Part shown: positions 44,107 to 54,700 of the stretch, in pieces | Numbering within the stretch: the stretch's first letter is position 1 | Layout: every line of letters starts with the position of its first letter | Assembly: GCA_937981555.1 (NCBI GenBank) | Contig: CALJOK010000053.1 | Span: 49,227 to 113,226 of the forward strand | DNA from: an uncultured Saprospiraceae bacterium | Lineage (GTDB): Bacteria; Bacteroidota; Bacteroidia; Chitinophagales; Saprospiraceae | Reading direction: 5' to 3' | DNA length: 64,000 bases | Notes under the pieces: model-generated | The model's database searches: none | Told to the model about the DNA's origin: nothing | The model's input: the letters and a program-made list of their open reading frames with translations, nothing else | Position numbers and translations under genes: made by a program

Positions 44107-47100
44107 ATGATTATAAAGGTTCAATTTCAATTTCTATTCCTTTTCTTTCTCCACTTTTCTTGTAATGTAATAATACAAAATCAATTGATTGCCTTTCCTT
44201 GTGATTCAGAAGATAGAATCTACACTACTACCGAAATATCTGGATCTTATTTGACAAATAATGCTACTTCTAAAAAATTTATTAAATCTTCCTTTCAAAA
44301 TATTGGTAATCAAAAGAGTATAAAGAAGGATACTCTGGTGGAGCCTAAATCTAAATTTTCACAGAAAAAGATAAGCGAAAATGAGTTCGGAATTTCATCA
44401 GCAATTCAAGATAGTTCTGAGGTAAAAGAGGCACATAAAAAACAAAATAAGAAATTACGATTTAGTAAAAATATAGGGCAGACAGATAAGCGTGTTTTAT
44501 ATCAAGTAAATGATATGCAAGCGGATCATTTTTTTATGGAAAATGAAATTCGTACTGTTTTGACCATGCCCGAAAAAGAGAAGACAAAAAAAACTCAGGG
44601 AAAGAAAAAAGGAACTAAACCTTCCAAACGAGTTGCTCGAAAAGGCCAAGAAGAAAAAGAGAATGACGACGAAGATGAATCAAAAGAAAATATGTTTTCC
44701 TATGGGCTAAAATTTTTAGGCACCAAAGGGCCGAAAGAATTAGTTGATTTACATCCAGAAATTATTGAATCAGTTGGTAAAAAAAATTACATAAAAGGCA
44801 ATGGTAAATTTACGAATATACCTCAGTATGGACAGGTTCAATATAAGTCTTTGTGGAAAGGTATTGATGTAGATTTTTACGAAAGTCAAGGACAGCTGAA
44901 GTATGATTTTTTAGTGGCTCCTTTTGCTGATCCATCTTTAATTCAATTTATAATGAGTGGAGTAAGCAATCTTCGCGTAGATACCAAAACAGGAGAACTA
45001 GCCTTTACGACTCCTCTCGGAGAACTCAAAAAAGGAGTGCCATTTACCTACCAAATCATTAATGATCTTAAAACTAAGGTAGAATCCAAATACACGATAA
45101 AGAATGGAATAGTATCATTTAAGTTAGGAGATTATGATCAAAACTATCCTTTGATTATTGATCCAATTGCCTTAAAATTTGCAACTTTTTTAGGAGGAAA
45201 TGGAAATGATCAAGTTAATGATATCTATGTACATCCAACTTCTAAGAAAATTTATTTGACAGGAATTACCAGTTCTTCTTCTTTCCCCGGTGTGACGGGT
45301 GTTGCATCTGGAGGAGGAGATGATGGATTTATTACTTGTATGAGTAAGGATGGAAGTACTGTATTATGGACCACTATAATTGGTGGGAATGAAGGAAATG
45401 AAGAAATACATAAAATACATGTTTCGGACGATGAGAACGATATCTTTATTTCAGGAAATACGAGATCTAATGATTATCCTACAGATGGACTCCTAGCTCC
45501 GTTCTCAGCCAATCAAGCAGGAATTAATAACCCTATAATTTCTCGATTAAACGGAGATGGAACGGTGCTAAAATATAGTACCTATTTTCCAGTATCTTCC
45601 TATGCACTAGAACGGTATACGGTGATAGGCGATATAGTTTATGGGGCAACCTATTATGATGATAATGATGCTGTTAATTATCCAATTACGATGCCCGCTG
45701 GGGCTTACCAAGCTACTCCAGTAAGTAGTGATGGTAGTACATCAGAGGATGGGCAGATATTTTTTGGAATAAATACTTCACTATCAGGTGAAGCAAGTTT
45801 TCAATATGGTACTTTCTGGTATGATGAGACTCCTGATTCGTATAGTTATCTTGAGTTTTCAGATTCAGATTCGGATGCAGCGGGGAATATTTATTTTGGA
45901 GGGTATATAGATATTGGTGAACCTATTAATGGCCCAGAAAATTTATTTCCAGCAGGAGGAATACAAACCGTAAGTGAAATACAAAATACCTTAACGGAGG
46001 ATGGAACATATTCACCAGTAGGTTGGATCGCTCAATTCGATCCTGCCTTAAGTAGCTTGATATATGCCACACCTGTTTTACCAATCTTACATAATGATTA
46101 TCTGGAATTTGCAGGTTACGATTGGCTTTTTAATATGGATGTAACCGATGGTGGAGATATTTATATGTCTCACCCAATGTATATTTATGATGTAACTGAC
46201 TTTAATAACTTAAGTATAGCTCCAACTGCAAAATATAATAATCTCCAGCCTTTAAAGATAGATAGTGGGAATGATTTATTACTTAATGTTACTTCTAAAA
46301 TAGCCTCCTCCAACCGGACACAATTTGAATATATAATTACAGCTGCAGGAGAATATAGTTATGCTTATTCAGCTGGAGCAGTAGTCGATCAAGCAGATCG
46401 CTTGCATTGGGTTTTTCCAAAAGATCAAGGAGATGTAGATTTAGAGGCATTGGTTACGGATGGAGCGTTACAAAACTCTTTAATAAATAATGATCAAACT
46501 CAATATGTAATATTGTCTCCTTCAGGGGATGTGGAGTATGCTACGATAGTTGGACCAAGTATTGATTTGGGATCAAATATGTATAGTGAAGCAAATGCTT
46601 CTTTTGTCACGGATGATGGAGAATTTTACTTAGGAGGTGTGGTGGATCAAAATGCACAAAGATCATTTCCTGTAACTACTTCTTATTGGGATACAGAGAC
46701 TTCATCTCAGGTGTTTGTTTATGATGCAACTCCTACGAATAATAGGGAAGGCTGGTTAGCTGTTTTTCATGAACCAGCTCCATCTGACAATATGATTGAT
46801 GATTTTGCTGTGGGAAACAATACTTTTTGTGTGGATGGGATGATTTATCAAGATCCTGATTATGGGCCAATCTTAGGTGATCCAATTGGTTACCAAAGTG
46901 GTGATGGTTCTGTCGTTACACATGTACTTCCAGATATTCGACCTAGTGCATTTACGGAACCGCACCCAAGTCCTGATGGAGCAAATTCTATCATTTGGGA
47001 AAAAAGCTATGATAACGGATTGACTTGGATACCTATTTCAGGGAGTAATTCTGAAGTTTATAAACCAGAACCTGAAAGCTTAGCAGGTGTGGTACAATAT

Positions 47101-50100
47101 AGGAGAGTATATAATTATGGAAATCCTAATACACCTATCTATAGTAATATAGCTACAGCGACTATATCAGGTACTTTTGGATTAGAACTTGAAAGTCCAA
47201 GTGAACCCATTTATTTTTGTCCGAGTACAGTAGAAGATTTCACTTTCCCGATTACCGGAGCAACTGGGAATATAGCTTGGCAATGGTATGATGGCTTTGC
47301 TCCTGTTGATAATTCAGTTATCAATCCTTCAAGTGGAACCGATTTGCCTGCTAACTTTTTGGCGACATTACCAGCTAGTGCTTCTAGAGCAGGTTCTTAT
47401 CGCTTAGTAGTGGAGGATGGAAGTGGTTGTGCAAAAGAAGCTACCGTGACTTTTATTCCATTGACAGATGATGCAGGGGTAAGTCCAATGTTAGCTATTT
47501 GTCCAGGAGACGCTACGAATGATGCAACGTTAGGACCATCTTTTCCCAATCCAACATTTGAATATAGTTGGACTGGTCCATTAGGATTTACTTCAAGTGA
47601 TCCTAATCCTGTAGTTTCAGTTGATGGGACATATTATTTACAAGTGAAATTAGTAGGAGAGCCTACCTTCTGTGTAGGAGGAGAAACATCTGTAGAAGTA
47701 TTGCCTTTGACTGCTCACGATCTGGTATTAAAAGACACAACTATTAATTTAACATTTTGTCAAAGTGATGCTCCGACTCCAATAGGATTAACTGGGCCAG
47801 CTCCAAGTGGTTATGTTTTTCAATGGTCTCCAGCAATTAGTTTGGATGACCCTTCAGCTTTTAACCCGACTTTTTATCCTGGAACATTAGCTTTTGGTCC
47901 ACCAGAATCGAATATAAATTATGTTTTTAGTGCACTACGATTAAGTGACGGATGTATTTTTGAAGACACCATATTTGTATCAACTACTGCTCTTGCTGAA
48001 GCAAATGCAGGAAATGATGAAAATGTATATTGTGTTAATAATGTTACTCTAGGTAGTTCAAGTTCAGGAGAGTACTTTGAATGGAGAGCAGTCGAAACAA
48101 ATTTTCCAGGAGGCTTGTCTGCATTGATAAGTGATCCAGCATTTATGATAGATGGTTCACCAGTTAATCTAGGGACGAACAAGTTTGCTAATGTGGAATT
48201 TCCAGAAATAAATTCAGGATCATATTATATAGATTTTGAGTTGCAAAGTTCATACATTCCATTGCCGAATATTTGTTTTACAGCTGATACTATGCGTTTA
48301 AATAATTTGGGATGTGGAGGAAACGTGTCAATTATTTGTCCTAATATAACTAGCTCTAGCGTTCAAGGTTCAAGTGGAGTTTGTGATGTGGCAGGGAATC
48401 AGTTAGAAGTAGGTGGTTTATCAGGAGCGACTTATGAATGGACTACATATAGTATTGATGGTGTATTGCAACCTGTAGGTACTGAGCCCAGAGGATTATT
48501 TGAAGTAGTAAATGATGTGCAAGGAAATGCTTTATCATCAGTAGGGCCACATCCTAGAAATGTTGCTACTGATTTACAGGATTTGACTTGGGGATGGCCA
48601 TCAGCAGGTAATGTTGAATACCAAGTAACGGCAAGTTCATATGTAGGTGATAGTTTGTTAGTTTGTTCGGATATCATTCGAGTTTATACTAATGTTACAG
48701 GTGCACCGGTAATAGATGTAAATGGAATAGAAATTTGTAATGCTCCCAGTCCAGGTACATTGCTTACAGGTAATGGTGTTAATATACCGTATACAATATC
48801 AGGAACAGATTATAATTCTGCCCCAAATAGTTCATTAGTTTGGTCATGGTCGGGAGGATCTATAGTAAGTGATGAGGATAGCCCTTTTCCAACGATAGAT
48901 CCAGTTACTTCAACTGATTATTATGTAATAGCTTCCGACTCTATTACGGGATGTTTTAGTATAGATACTTTTGAAGTTGTAATAGTTGATATAGTGGCTA
49001 ACTCAGGTTCAGATATTACGACAGCTTGTGAAGGTTCTGTTGTTAGAATAGGATCAACAGCAAGAACTAATCATACTTATCAATGGACACCTTCGACAGG
49101 ATTGAATTTCCCTATTGGAACTCCAAATTCAACTGTTGCTCAACCCTATCTATCGGTACCCAATATTGCGACTGAATATGTATTGATTTCAACGGAATCA
49201 AATACAGGTTGCCAAACTACCGATACTATTCAGATTGCTCCAGCAATCGGAGCACCTATTGCACCAACAGCAGCTGCTTATACTTCTTGTCAAGATGACA
49301 ATTTAGTTATCGGAGAATTATACAGTCCATCAACAGGTATTACATTTAGTTGGTCGGCTGGAGCAGGGGCAGATATTAATTGGTTAGATAATATTAATGT
49401 AAATCAACCCAATGTGAATATACCTGTAGGCTTTGTAAATCCAGCAACATTTATGTTAACAGTTACGAATGGTAATTGTGGTTCTTCTTCAACTGATTAT
49501 ACCATTTCTCCAATAACGATAAATCCACCAGTTCCTACTGCAGCAACATATACTTCTTGTCCAGATGGAGAGTTGCTTATCGGGAGGTTATATAGTCCTT
49601 CTGATGGAATAACGTTTAGTTGGTCAGCAGGTACTGGAGCAGATATAAGTTGGTTAGATAATATAAATGTAAATCAAACTAATGTTAAGCTACCATCTTC
49701 TTTTTCTGGTTCAGCTATATTTACGTTAACAGTTAGTGATAATTGTGGATCTAGTTCAAGGGATTATACTATTAATAATTTGGAAGCAGATGTAGCACTT
49801 GGTCCAGATGTTACAGCTGTATGTGAGGCTCCTCTTACGGAAATAGGATCTGCGGCTCAAACGGCAGGTTTTAACTATTCTTGGTCACCATCCAATGGAT
49901 TGTTTATTGATGAAGCAGGGACAACTCCTTATGTTTTGCAAAATATTAATACAGTTTATGCTAAACCTACATCAGTAACCGAATATACTTTAGTTGCGTC
50001 AAATTCCTCCTCTGGTTGTTTATTTTTTGATAGGATTACAGTTAATCCACCTGTAGGAGTAGATGTTGACGCGGGTAATGATAAGGTATTGTGCCCTGGT

Positions 50101-51366
50101 GAAGTTTCGGTAAGTATTGGGCAAAGTGGAAGTGGAACAATTACTTGGGCAGCCACGGGTTACAATAGTGATCCTTCAGGGGCACTAGCTACTCCATCGA
50201 ATGCATATTCAATTATGATGATGGGATATTTATCTAGTCCAAGTTCAGTAGTCACTTCATTTAGTCAAGGGACATTTGCTGCAGGTGTATATAGATATGA
50301 AGTAACAGCTGATTATGGAGGAGGATGTATTGCTTCTGATGAAGTCATGGTTACCGTTTCGGATATGCCTAGAGGCCTAGCAGGGAGTTCAAGAGTATTA
50401 TGTAATGGAGAAAGTCTAACATTGGGGGCAACTGGTGTAGCCGGAGTTAATTATAATTGGAGTATAATAAATCAGACTGCTTTGAGTGGTACAATTAGTA
50501 ATACAACAATTGCCAATCCTTCCGTCGATCCACAGGAAACTACTTCTTACCGTTTGACTTATCAAGATGTAGTAACTGGTTGTGAAATGACAGAGGTGAT
50601 CGCAGTTACTGTAGTGGCTAAACCTAATCTAAATGACGCTACAATTGGTTCATTATGTGCTCCAGTTTCAGCACAAGATTTAGAGGCAGAAATTACAAAT
50701 TATGGTTCTTTAACTAGTGCGGTTTGGTACATTGATTATGAAGGAGGAACCATCGAATCGAACCCAACAGGAGTGCAACCAGCTAGAACAACAGAATACT
50801 TTTTGATTGGTTATAATTCGAATGGTTGTCGAGATGAAGCAAAGGTTACTGTTCTGGTAGAATCACCTATTACCCCTTCTATACTTTCAGATATCAATCT
50901 AAATTGTGCTTTAGATTCTATAGATTTAGTTGACTATCAAGGGCAACCGTCAGATAGTAATAATTCGTTTGAATGGCATAGTGATAATACGACAAACCCT
51001 TCTTCTTTAATATCTAATACAGATGTGGGAGTCGGAACCTATTATTTATTTGAAATTACTCCAAGTGGTTGTGCAAGTAGTAGTGCTAGTTTAACAATTT
51101 CATTTACTGGTTTACCTTTAACCGCAGATGCCAGTAATTATACTATAATGAATGAGGGGAAAAAGGTGAAATTGTCTGGAGCTGCAACAGGAGGGACAGG
51201 AAGTTATAGTTTTTATTGGGAAGAACTAGGTAGCAATTCTTCAGACATAATTGTTACTCCATGGGGGGTAACTACTTATAATCTTATAGTGACAGATGGT
51301 GCAGGTTGTATTGCTAAAGATAGCGTTACTATAGATACTGGAAAACAAAATTGTAAATGTAATTAG
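44107..51366 (+). CDS. DUF7948/SBBP-propeller surface protein with Ig/PKD-like domains
   Basis: A 2419-residue exported protein with a classical short signal sequence (MIIKVQFQFLFLFFLHFSC). After a ~90-residue linker comes a DUF7948-like domain (about 117-355: LRFSKNIGQTDKRVLYQVND, LWKGIDVDFYESQGQLKYDF, YDQNYPLIIDPI). It is interrupted at about 157-200 by a highly charged Lys/Arg then Glu/Asp stretch. A SBBP-type beta-propeller follows (about 355-890: FATFLGGNGNDQVNDIYV, ISGNTRSNDYP). Then about 1500 residues of Ig/PKD-like domains with ITFSWSAG- and FNYSWSPS-type strands, including a tandem duplicate at 49250-49780. It ends ITVTDGAGCIAKDSVTID followed by GKQNCKCN. It shares neither the head nor the tail of its neighbours, so it may be a partner or scaffold. 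Bounded by a terminator upstream. Confidence 0.8.
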   Translation: MIIKVQFQFLFLFFLHFSCNVIIQNQLIAFPCDSEDRIYTTTEISGSYLTNNATSKKFIKSSFQNIGNQKSIKKDTLVEPKSKFSQKKISENEFGISSAIQDSSEVKEAHKKQNKKLRFSKNIGQTDKRVLYQVNDMQADHFFMENEIRTVLTMPEKEKTKKTQGKKKGTKPSKRVARKGQEEKENDDEDESKENMFSYGLKFLGTKGPKELVDLHPEIIESVGKKNYIKGNGKFTNIPQYGQVQYKSLWKGIDVDFYESQGQLKYDFLVAPFADPSLIQFIMSGVSNLRVDTKTGELAFTTPLGELKKGVPFTYQIINDLKTKVESKYTIKNGIVSFKLGDYDQNYPLIIDPIALKFATFLGGNGNDQVNDIYVHPTSKKIYLTGITSSSSFPGVTGVASGGGDDGFITCMSKDGSTVLWTTIIGGNEGNEEIHKIHVSDDENDIFISGNTRSNDYPTDGLLAPFSANQAGINNPIISRLNGDGTVLKYSTYFPVSSYALERYTVIGDIVYGATYYDDNDAVNYPITMPAGAYQATPVSSDGSTSEDGQIFFGINTSLSGEASFQYGTFWYDETPDSYSYLEFSDSDSDAAGNIYFGGYIDIGEPINGPENLFPAGGIQTVSEIQNTLTEDGTYSPVGWIAQFDPALSSLIYATPVLPILHNDYLEFAGYDWLFNMDVTDGGDIYMSHPMYIYDVTDFNNLSIAPTAKYNNLQPLKIDSGNDLLLNVTSKIASSNRTQFEYIITAAGEYSYAYSAGAVVDQADRLHWVFPKDQGDVDLEALVTDGALQNSLINNDQTQYVILSPSGDVEYATIVGPSIDLGSNMYSEANASFVTDDGEFYLGGVVDQNAQRSFPVTTSYWDTETSSQVFVYDATPTNNREGWLAVFHEPAPSDNMIDDFAVGNNTFCVDGMIYQDPDYGPILGDPIGYQSGDGSVVTHVLPDIRPSAFTEPHPSPDGANSIIWEKSYDNGLTWIPISGSNSEVYKPEPESLAGVVQYRRVYNYGNPNTPIYSNIATATISGTFGLELESPSEPIYFCPSTVEDFTFPITGATGNIAWQWYDGFAPVDNSVINPSSGTDLPANFLATLPASASRAGSYRLVVEDGSGCAKEATVTFIPLTDDAGVSPMLAICPGDATNDATLGPSFPNPTFEYSWTGPLGFTSSDPNPVVSVDGTYYLQVKLVGEPTFCVGGETSVEVLPLTAHDLVLKDTTINLTFCQSDAPTPIGLTGPAPSGYVFQWSPAISLDDPSAFNPTFYPGTLAFGPPESNINYVFSALRLSDGCIFEDTIFVSTTALAEANAGNDENVYCVNNVTLGSSSSGEYFEWRAVETNFPGGLSALISDPAFMIDGSPVNLGTNKFANVEFPEINSGSYYIDFELQSSYIPLPNICFTADTMRLNNLGCGGNVSIICPNITSSSVQGSSGVCDVAGNQLEVGGLSGATYEWTTYSIDGVLQPVGTEPRGLFEVVNDVQGNALSSVGPHPRNVATDLQDLTWGWPSAGNVEYQVTASSYVGDSLLVCSDIIRVYTNVTGAPVIDVNGIEICNAPSPGTLLTGNGVNIPYTISGTDYNSAPNSSLVWSWSGGSIVSDEDSPFPTIDPVTSTDYYVIASDSITGCFSIDTFEVVIVDIVANSGSDITTACEGSVVRIGSTARTNHTYQWTPSTGLNFPIGTPNSTVAQPYLSVPNIATEYVLISTESNTGCQTTDTIQIAPAIGAPIAPTAAAYTSCQDDNLVIGELYSPSTGITFSWSAGAGADINWLDNINVNQPNVNIPVGFVNPATFMLTVTNGNCGSSSTDYTISPITINPPVPTAATYTSCPDGELLIGRLYSPSDGITFSWSAGTGADISWLDNINVNQTNVKLPSSFSGSAIFTLTVSDNCGSSSRDYTINNLEADVALGPDVTAVCEAPLTEIGSAAQTAGFNYSWSPSNGLFIDEAGTTPYVLQNINTVYAKPTSVTEYTLVASNSSSGCLFFDRITVNPPVGVDVDAGNDKVLCPGEVSVSIGQSGSGTITWAATGYNSDPSGALATPSNAYSIMMMGYLSSPSSVVTSFSQGTFAAGVYRYEVTADYGGGCIASDEVMVTVSDMPRGLAGSSRVLCNGESLTLGATGVAGVNYNWSIINQTALSGTISNTTIANPSVDPQETTSYRLTYQDVVTGCEMTEVIAVTVVAKPNLNDATIGSLCAPVSAQDLEAEITNYGSLTSAVWYIDYEGGTIESNPTGVQPARTTEYFLIGYNSNGCRDEAKVTVLVESPITPSILSDINLNCALDSIDLVDYQGQPSDSNNSFEWHSDNTTNPSSLISNTDVGVGTYYLFEITPSGCASSSASLTISFTGLPLTADASNYTIMNEGKKVKLSGAATGGTGSYSFYWEELGSNSSDIIVTPWGVTTYNLIVTDGAGCIAKDSVTIDTGKQNCKCN
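49250..49780 (+). repeat. Tandem duplicate of an Ig-like domain
   Basis: Copies at about 49250-49510 and 49511-49780 share PTAAAYTSCQDD/PTAATYTSCPDG, LVIGELYSPS/LLIGRLYSPS, ITFSWSAGAGADINWLDNIN and the strand NCGSSSxDYTI. Both protein and DNA are closely similar, pointing to a recent duplication. Confidence 0.85.
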
Positions 51367-51602
51367 ATTTCATAAACCTAATATATGTTCCATTTCAGAG
51401 ATAGCGACTTTATTGAGTGAATGAAATAACAAATTTAATCCAGTTATTTTCAACACTTATGATAATTCTTTTAGAATAAAGTTTAGGAATATTCTTTTAC
51501 ATAATGAAAATAAAATAACCCTAGCCTTATTGTAAAGCTAGTTCTCCAAAATTAAATGAAATGAAGTTTCTCTTTTTTTTAAATTAACAATTTTATTAAT
51601 AC

Positions 51603-51615
51603 GGTATAGTTATTG
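51603..51615 (+). promoter_or_regulatory. Shared 13-mer GGTATAGTTATTG, copy 2
   Basis: Identical to 12006-12018, here 155 bp before the start at 51758. Candidate promoter or operator of the island genes. Confidence 0.35.
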
Positions 51616-51638
51616 ATTTAAGAAGTCTTTTGAAAGGT

Positions 51639-51663
51639 ATTTGATAGATTCAATCTATCAAAT
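51639..51663. promoter_or_regulatory. Perfect 25-bp palindrome
   Basis: ATTTGATAGATT, a central C, and its exact reverse complement AATCTATCAAAT. It is 24 bp downstream of the shared 13-mer, the place expected for an operator just after a promoter. An RNA hairpin in the leader is the alternative. Confidence 0.6.
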
Positions 51664-51672
51664 GTAGTCTAT

Positions 51673-51688
51673 AAGGAAACCTTTTTTT
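51673..51688 (+). terminator. Small hairpin with a seven-T run in the leader
   Basis: AAGG (51673-51676), AAA, CCTT (51680-51683), T-run to 51688. The stem is only 4 bp, so an intrinsic terminator is weak. Following the perfect palindrome, it could form part of an attenuator. Confidence 0.3.
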
Positions 51689-51757
51689 AGTAAGAATCTC
51701 TAATTTTAACATGTAACTCGATCAAATTAAGATGATGAGTTACAAAGTAAACCCAAA

Positions 51758-54700
51758 TTGAAAAAAAACTATCATTTTTTTTTAAATACTCCTATTCAAG
51801 GTAGTGCTCAATTAACTAAATTATTAGTTTTAACTATTTTATTATTAGGTGCTATTAGTGGTTTTAAATCAATCCTATCTAAATCTTCTTTACCTGTAAA
51901 AAATATAGCAAGCGCATTGGAATTGACTAAGTCAGTTTCTAATTCTATGCCTTTGTCAGGGGAAACATTTTTCTATTCTCTTCAATATCGTTGTGCAGGC
52001 TTGACTGAGGATTGCCTTGGAACAGTAATTACAGATCCTTTACCAGCAGGATTAGAATTTGTAGGAGTGCTCGGTTCTGTTCATACTACTTCGGAGACTT
52101 ATAACTCAGGAACTAATACTGTTACATTTACATTTATAGATCCATTAGTTTCAGGTACAACAGGTGAAGTAAGAATTGAGGTACGTTTTCCAAATGGAAC
52201 GACTCCAGATGGAACAGTTGCAAATAATACAGCTACAATTAGTGCAAGCAATGCTACATCTGTTAGTTCTAGTATATCCACAACGGCTTCGGCAATAGCT
52301 AGAATCGGTGTAAGCAAAAGTTTATTAGGAGGAGGAGCAAGTAATGGTTATGCAACATACCATTTGATGATATGTAATGGAACAAGTGGAGTTGAAGAGG
52401 ATGGGACACTTAATTTAAATTCGATAACAATCGTTGATACTTTACCTCCAGGGTCTATTTTTGTAGAAACTAATTTGAATACGGGAAGTTCGGCAACCTA
52501 TGATGCAGCTTCTCATTCGGTAACAATAATTCACTCTAGTCTAGCAACGGGAGAATGTATTTTCCCAAAAATTAGTGTACAATATCCAGAGCCAACTTTT
52601 AATGTAGGAGATGATGTTACCAATGAAGCATTTTGGACAGTTACTCCCGTAGGGGAAATCATTCAAACTGTTACGGATAGTGAAACTTTCCCTCTTAAAG
52701 TTCCGAATTATTTAGCAGAAACGTATAAGACATTAGGTAATCCTACATTATTTCCAGGAGAGAGTAGTACTTATTTTTTAGAGGGAGTGGTATCAGGAAC
52801 GGAGCCAATCAATCAATTTTGTATCAATGATACTATTCCAAGTGAAATTGAGATTACTAGTTTTAGTTTAGGAGGGTGGTATTATGGAGGACTTTCAGGT
52901 CCATCAGACATTATGAATGTTTCTTATACTACGAATTTAAATGGCCCAACACTTTTAAGTGGTTCACCACGGTTGATGTGGACAAATGATGTAATTGATG
53001 TGGAAAATGATCTTGGGTTGACTATAGGAGGCGGAGAATACATTACTGCCTTGAATTTTTGTTTTGGGGATATACCATCTGGTTTTGAGGAATTTTCTCC
53101 TATTGAATTAACTTTTGTTGTGAAATCCTCTACTAGTCCAGGAGTCGTGACCAATTGCTCAGAATTAAGTACGACTTCACCTAATTTTGAATTAAGAAAT
53201 GAATGTGTTGATTTAACAGTTGCTGCAAATGCAGGCATAGCAAGACTAAATCCTGTTAAAAGTATATGGCCAAGTGGAACACATGATCGAGGTGATATAA
53301 TCGTTTTTCAAATAGCGATAAGAAATGAATTAGGAGCAGTTGATTCTGTAGTAAATCCTATAGCATATGATTTATTACCAGAAGGAATGGAATATGTTTC
53401 TGGGACTTGGAGTTTGCCAGGATGGGGAAATACTTATGGTTTTCCTGATCCAACATTTACATTTATTTCAGATTATGAAGGTACAGGAAGAGAATTTTTA
53501 AAATGGGAATGGCCAGCAGGAATAAAGATTCCTCCAGGGGAAAGAGTTGTGATAGCATTTAATACAGAGATTACAGATGAGGCGGTCGGTGGATTTCCTG
53601 CATTTTATAATAATACTTATATTCAAACGCCTAATTCTACAGATTGTATAAGTGGAATTCAAGATGCTGATGTTTATGATTTTGATAACGATGGAGATGT
53701 AAGTGAATTGTTTTGTGGAAATAGAATAGCAGTAAATATCAATGAATTATTAGCATTGGAAAGTGAAAAATTAGTAAGAGGGCAGTTCGATGATAACTAT
53801 ACCAAGTTTCCAGATGTTGGGAATTCTGTACCTGGAGGTCTAGCAGATTATATTTTGGAAGTTCGGAATCCAGGGAATCTTCCAATGGATAGTGTAGTAG
53901 TAATTGATATATTACCATCAGTAGGAGACATAGGGGTGATTGATGTAACTAATAGAGATTCTCGTTGGCAACCAAATTTGGTGAGTTCAGTAAGTGCTCC
54001 AGCAGGAATTACTGTTTATTATAGTACAGCGGCTAATCCATGTCGAGCTGATGAAGGGTTAGTGCCTTCTGGACCGATAGGATGTGATGTTCCAAATTGG
54101 TCGACAACTATTCCAACAGATTTAACAACCGTTCGCTCTTTGAAATTTGATTTTGGAAGTACGGTGTTACAACCTATGGATACCATTCAATTGGCTTGGG
54201 CGATGCGAGTTCCTGTAAATATTTTTTCAACTATAGGAGCACAACCTGATTCTATTGCATGGAATTCATTTGGTTATATTGGAAGACAAACTGGTAATGG
54301 TCAATATACTTTACCATCAGAACCTGTAAAAGTAGGGATTGATTTAAATAATGTTGTGCCAAATGTGATTGGTGATTTTGTGTGGGAAGATACGAATCAG
54401 AATGGAATTCAAGATGGAGGCGAATCAGGAATCAATGGCGTTCGAGTAGAATTATTTAGAGATAATGGAGATGGAATTTCAGACCCTGCATCAGATAGAT
54501 TTATCAATTTTACGGTTACTGCCAATGGAGGTTATTATCTTTTTCCAAATTTACCTGATTATGATTATTATGTTGTTTTTTATAAACCTCCTGCTATGGA
54601 TTTTGCAACAAATGATGCAGGTGGGAATGACGCAGTTGATTCTGATGGAATAGTTGGAATCTATAATGGGTTTGATGTAGCGATAACTCCTGTTGTAACG

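Larger units (their letters stand above)
51367..51757. other. Noncoding region upstream of the 2646-residue protein
   Basis: This 391-bp AT-rich region has no gene that could be supported. From left to right it holds a weak CTAGC/GCTAG stem (51521-51541), the 13-mer GGTATAGTTATTG (51603-51615), a perfect 25-bp palindrome (51639-51663) and a small AAGG-AAA-CCTT stem running into seven T (51673-51688). The last three lie within 155 bp of the TTG start. Confidence 0.6.
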
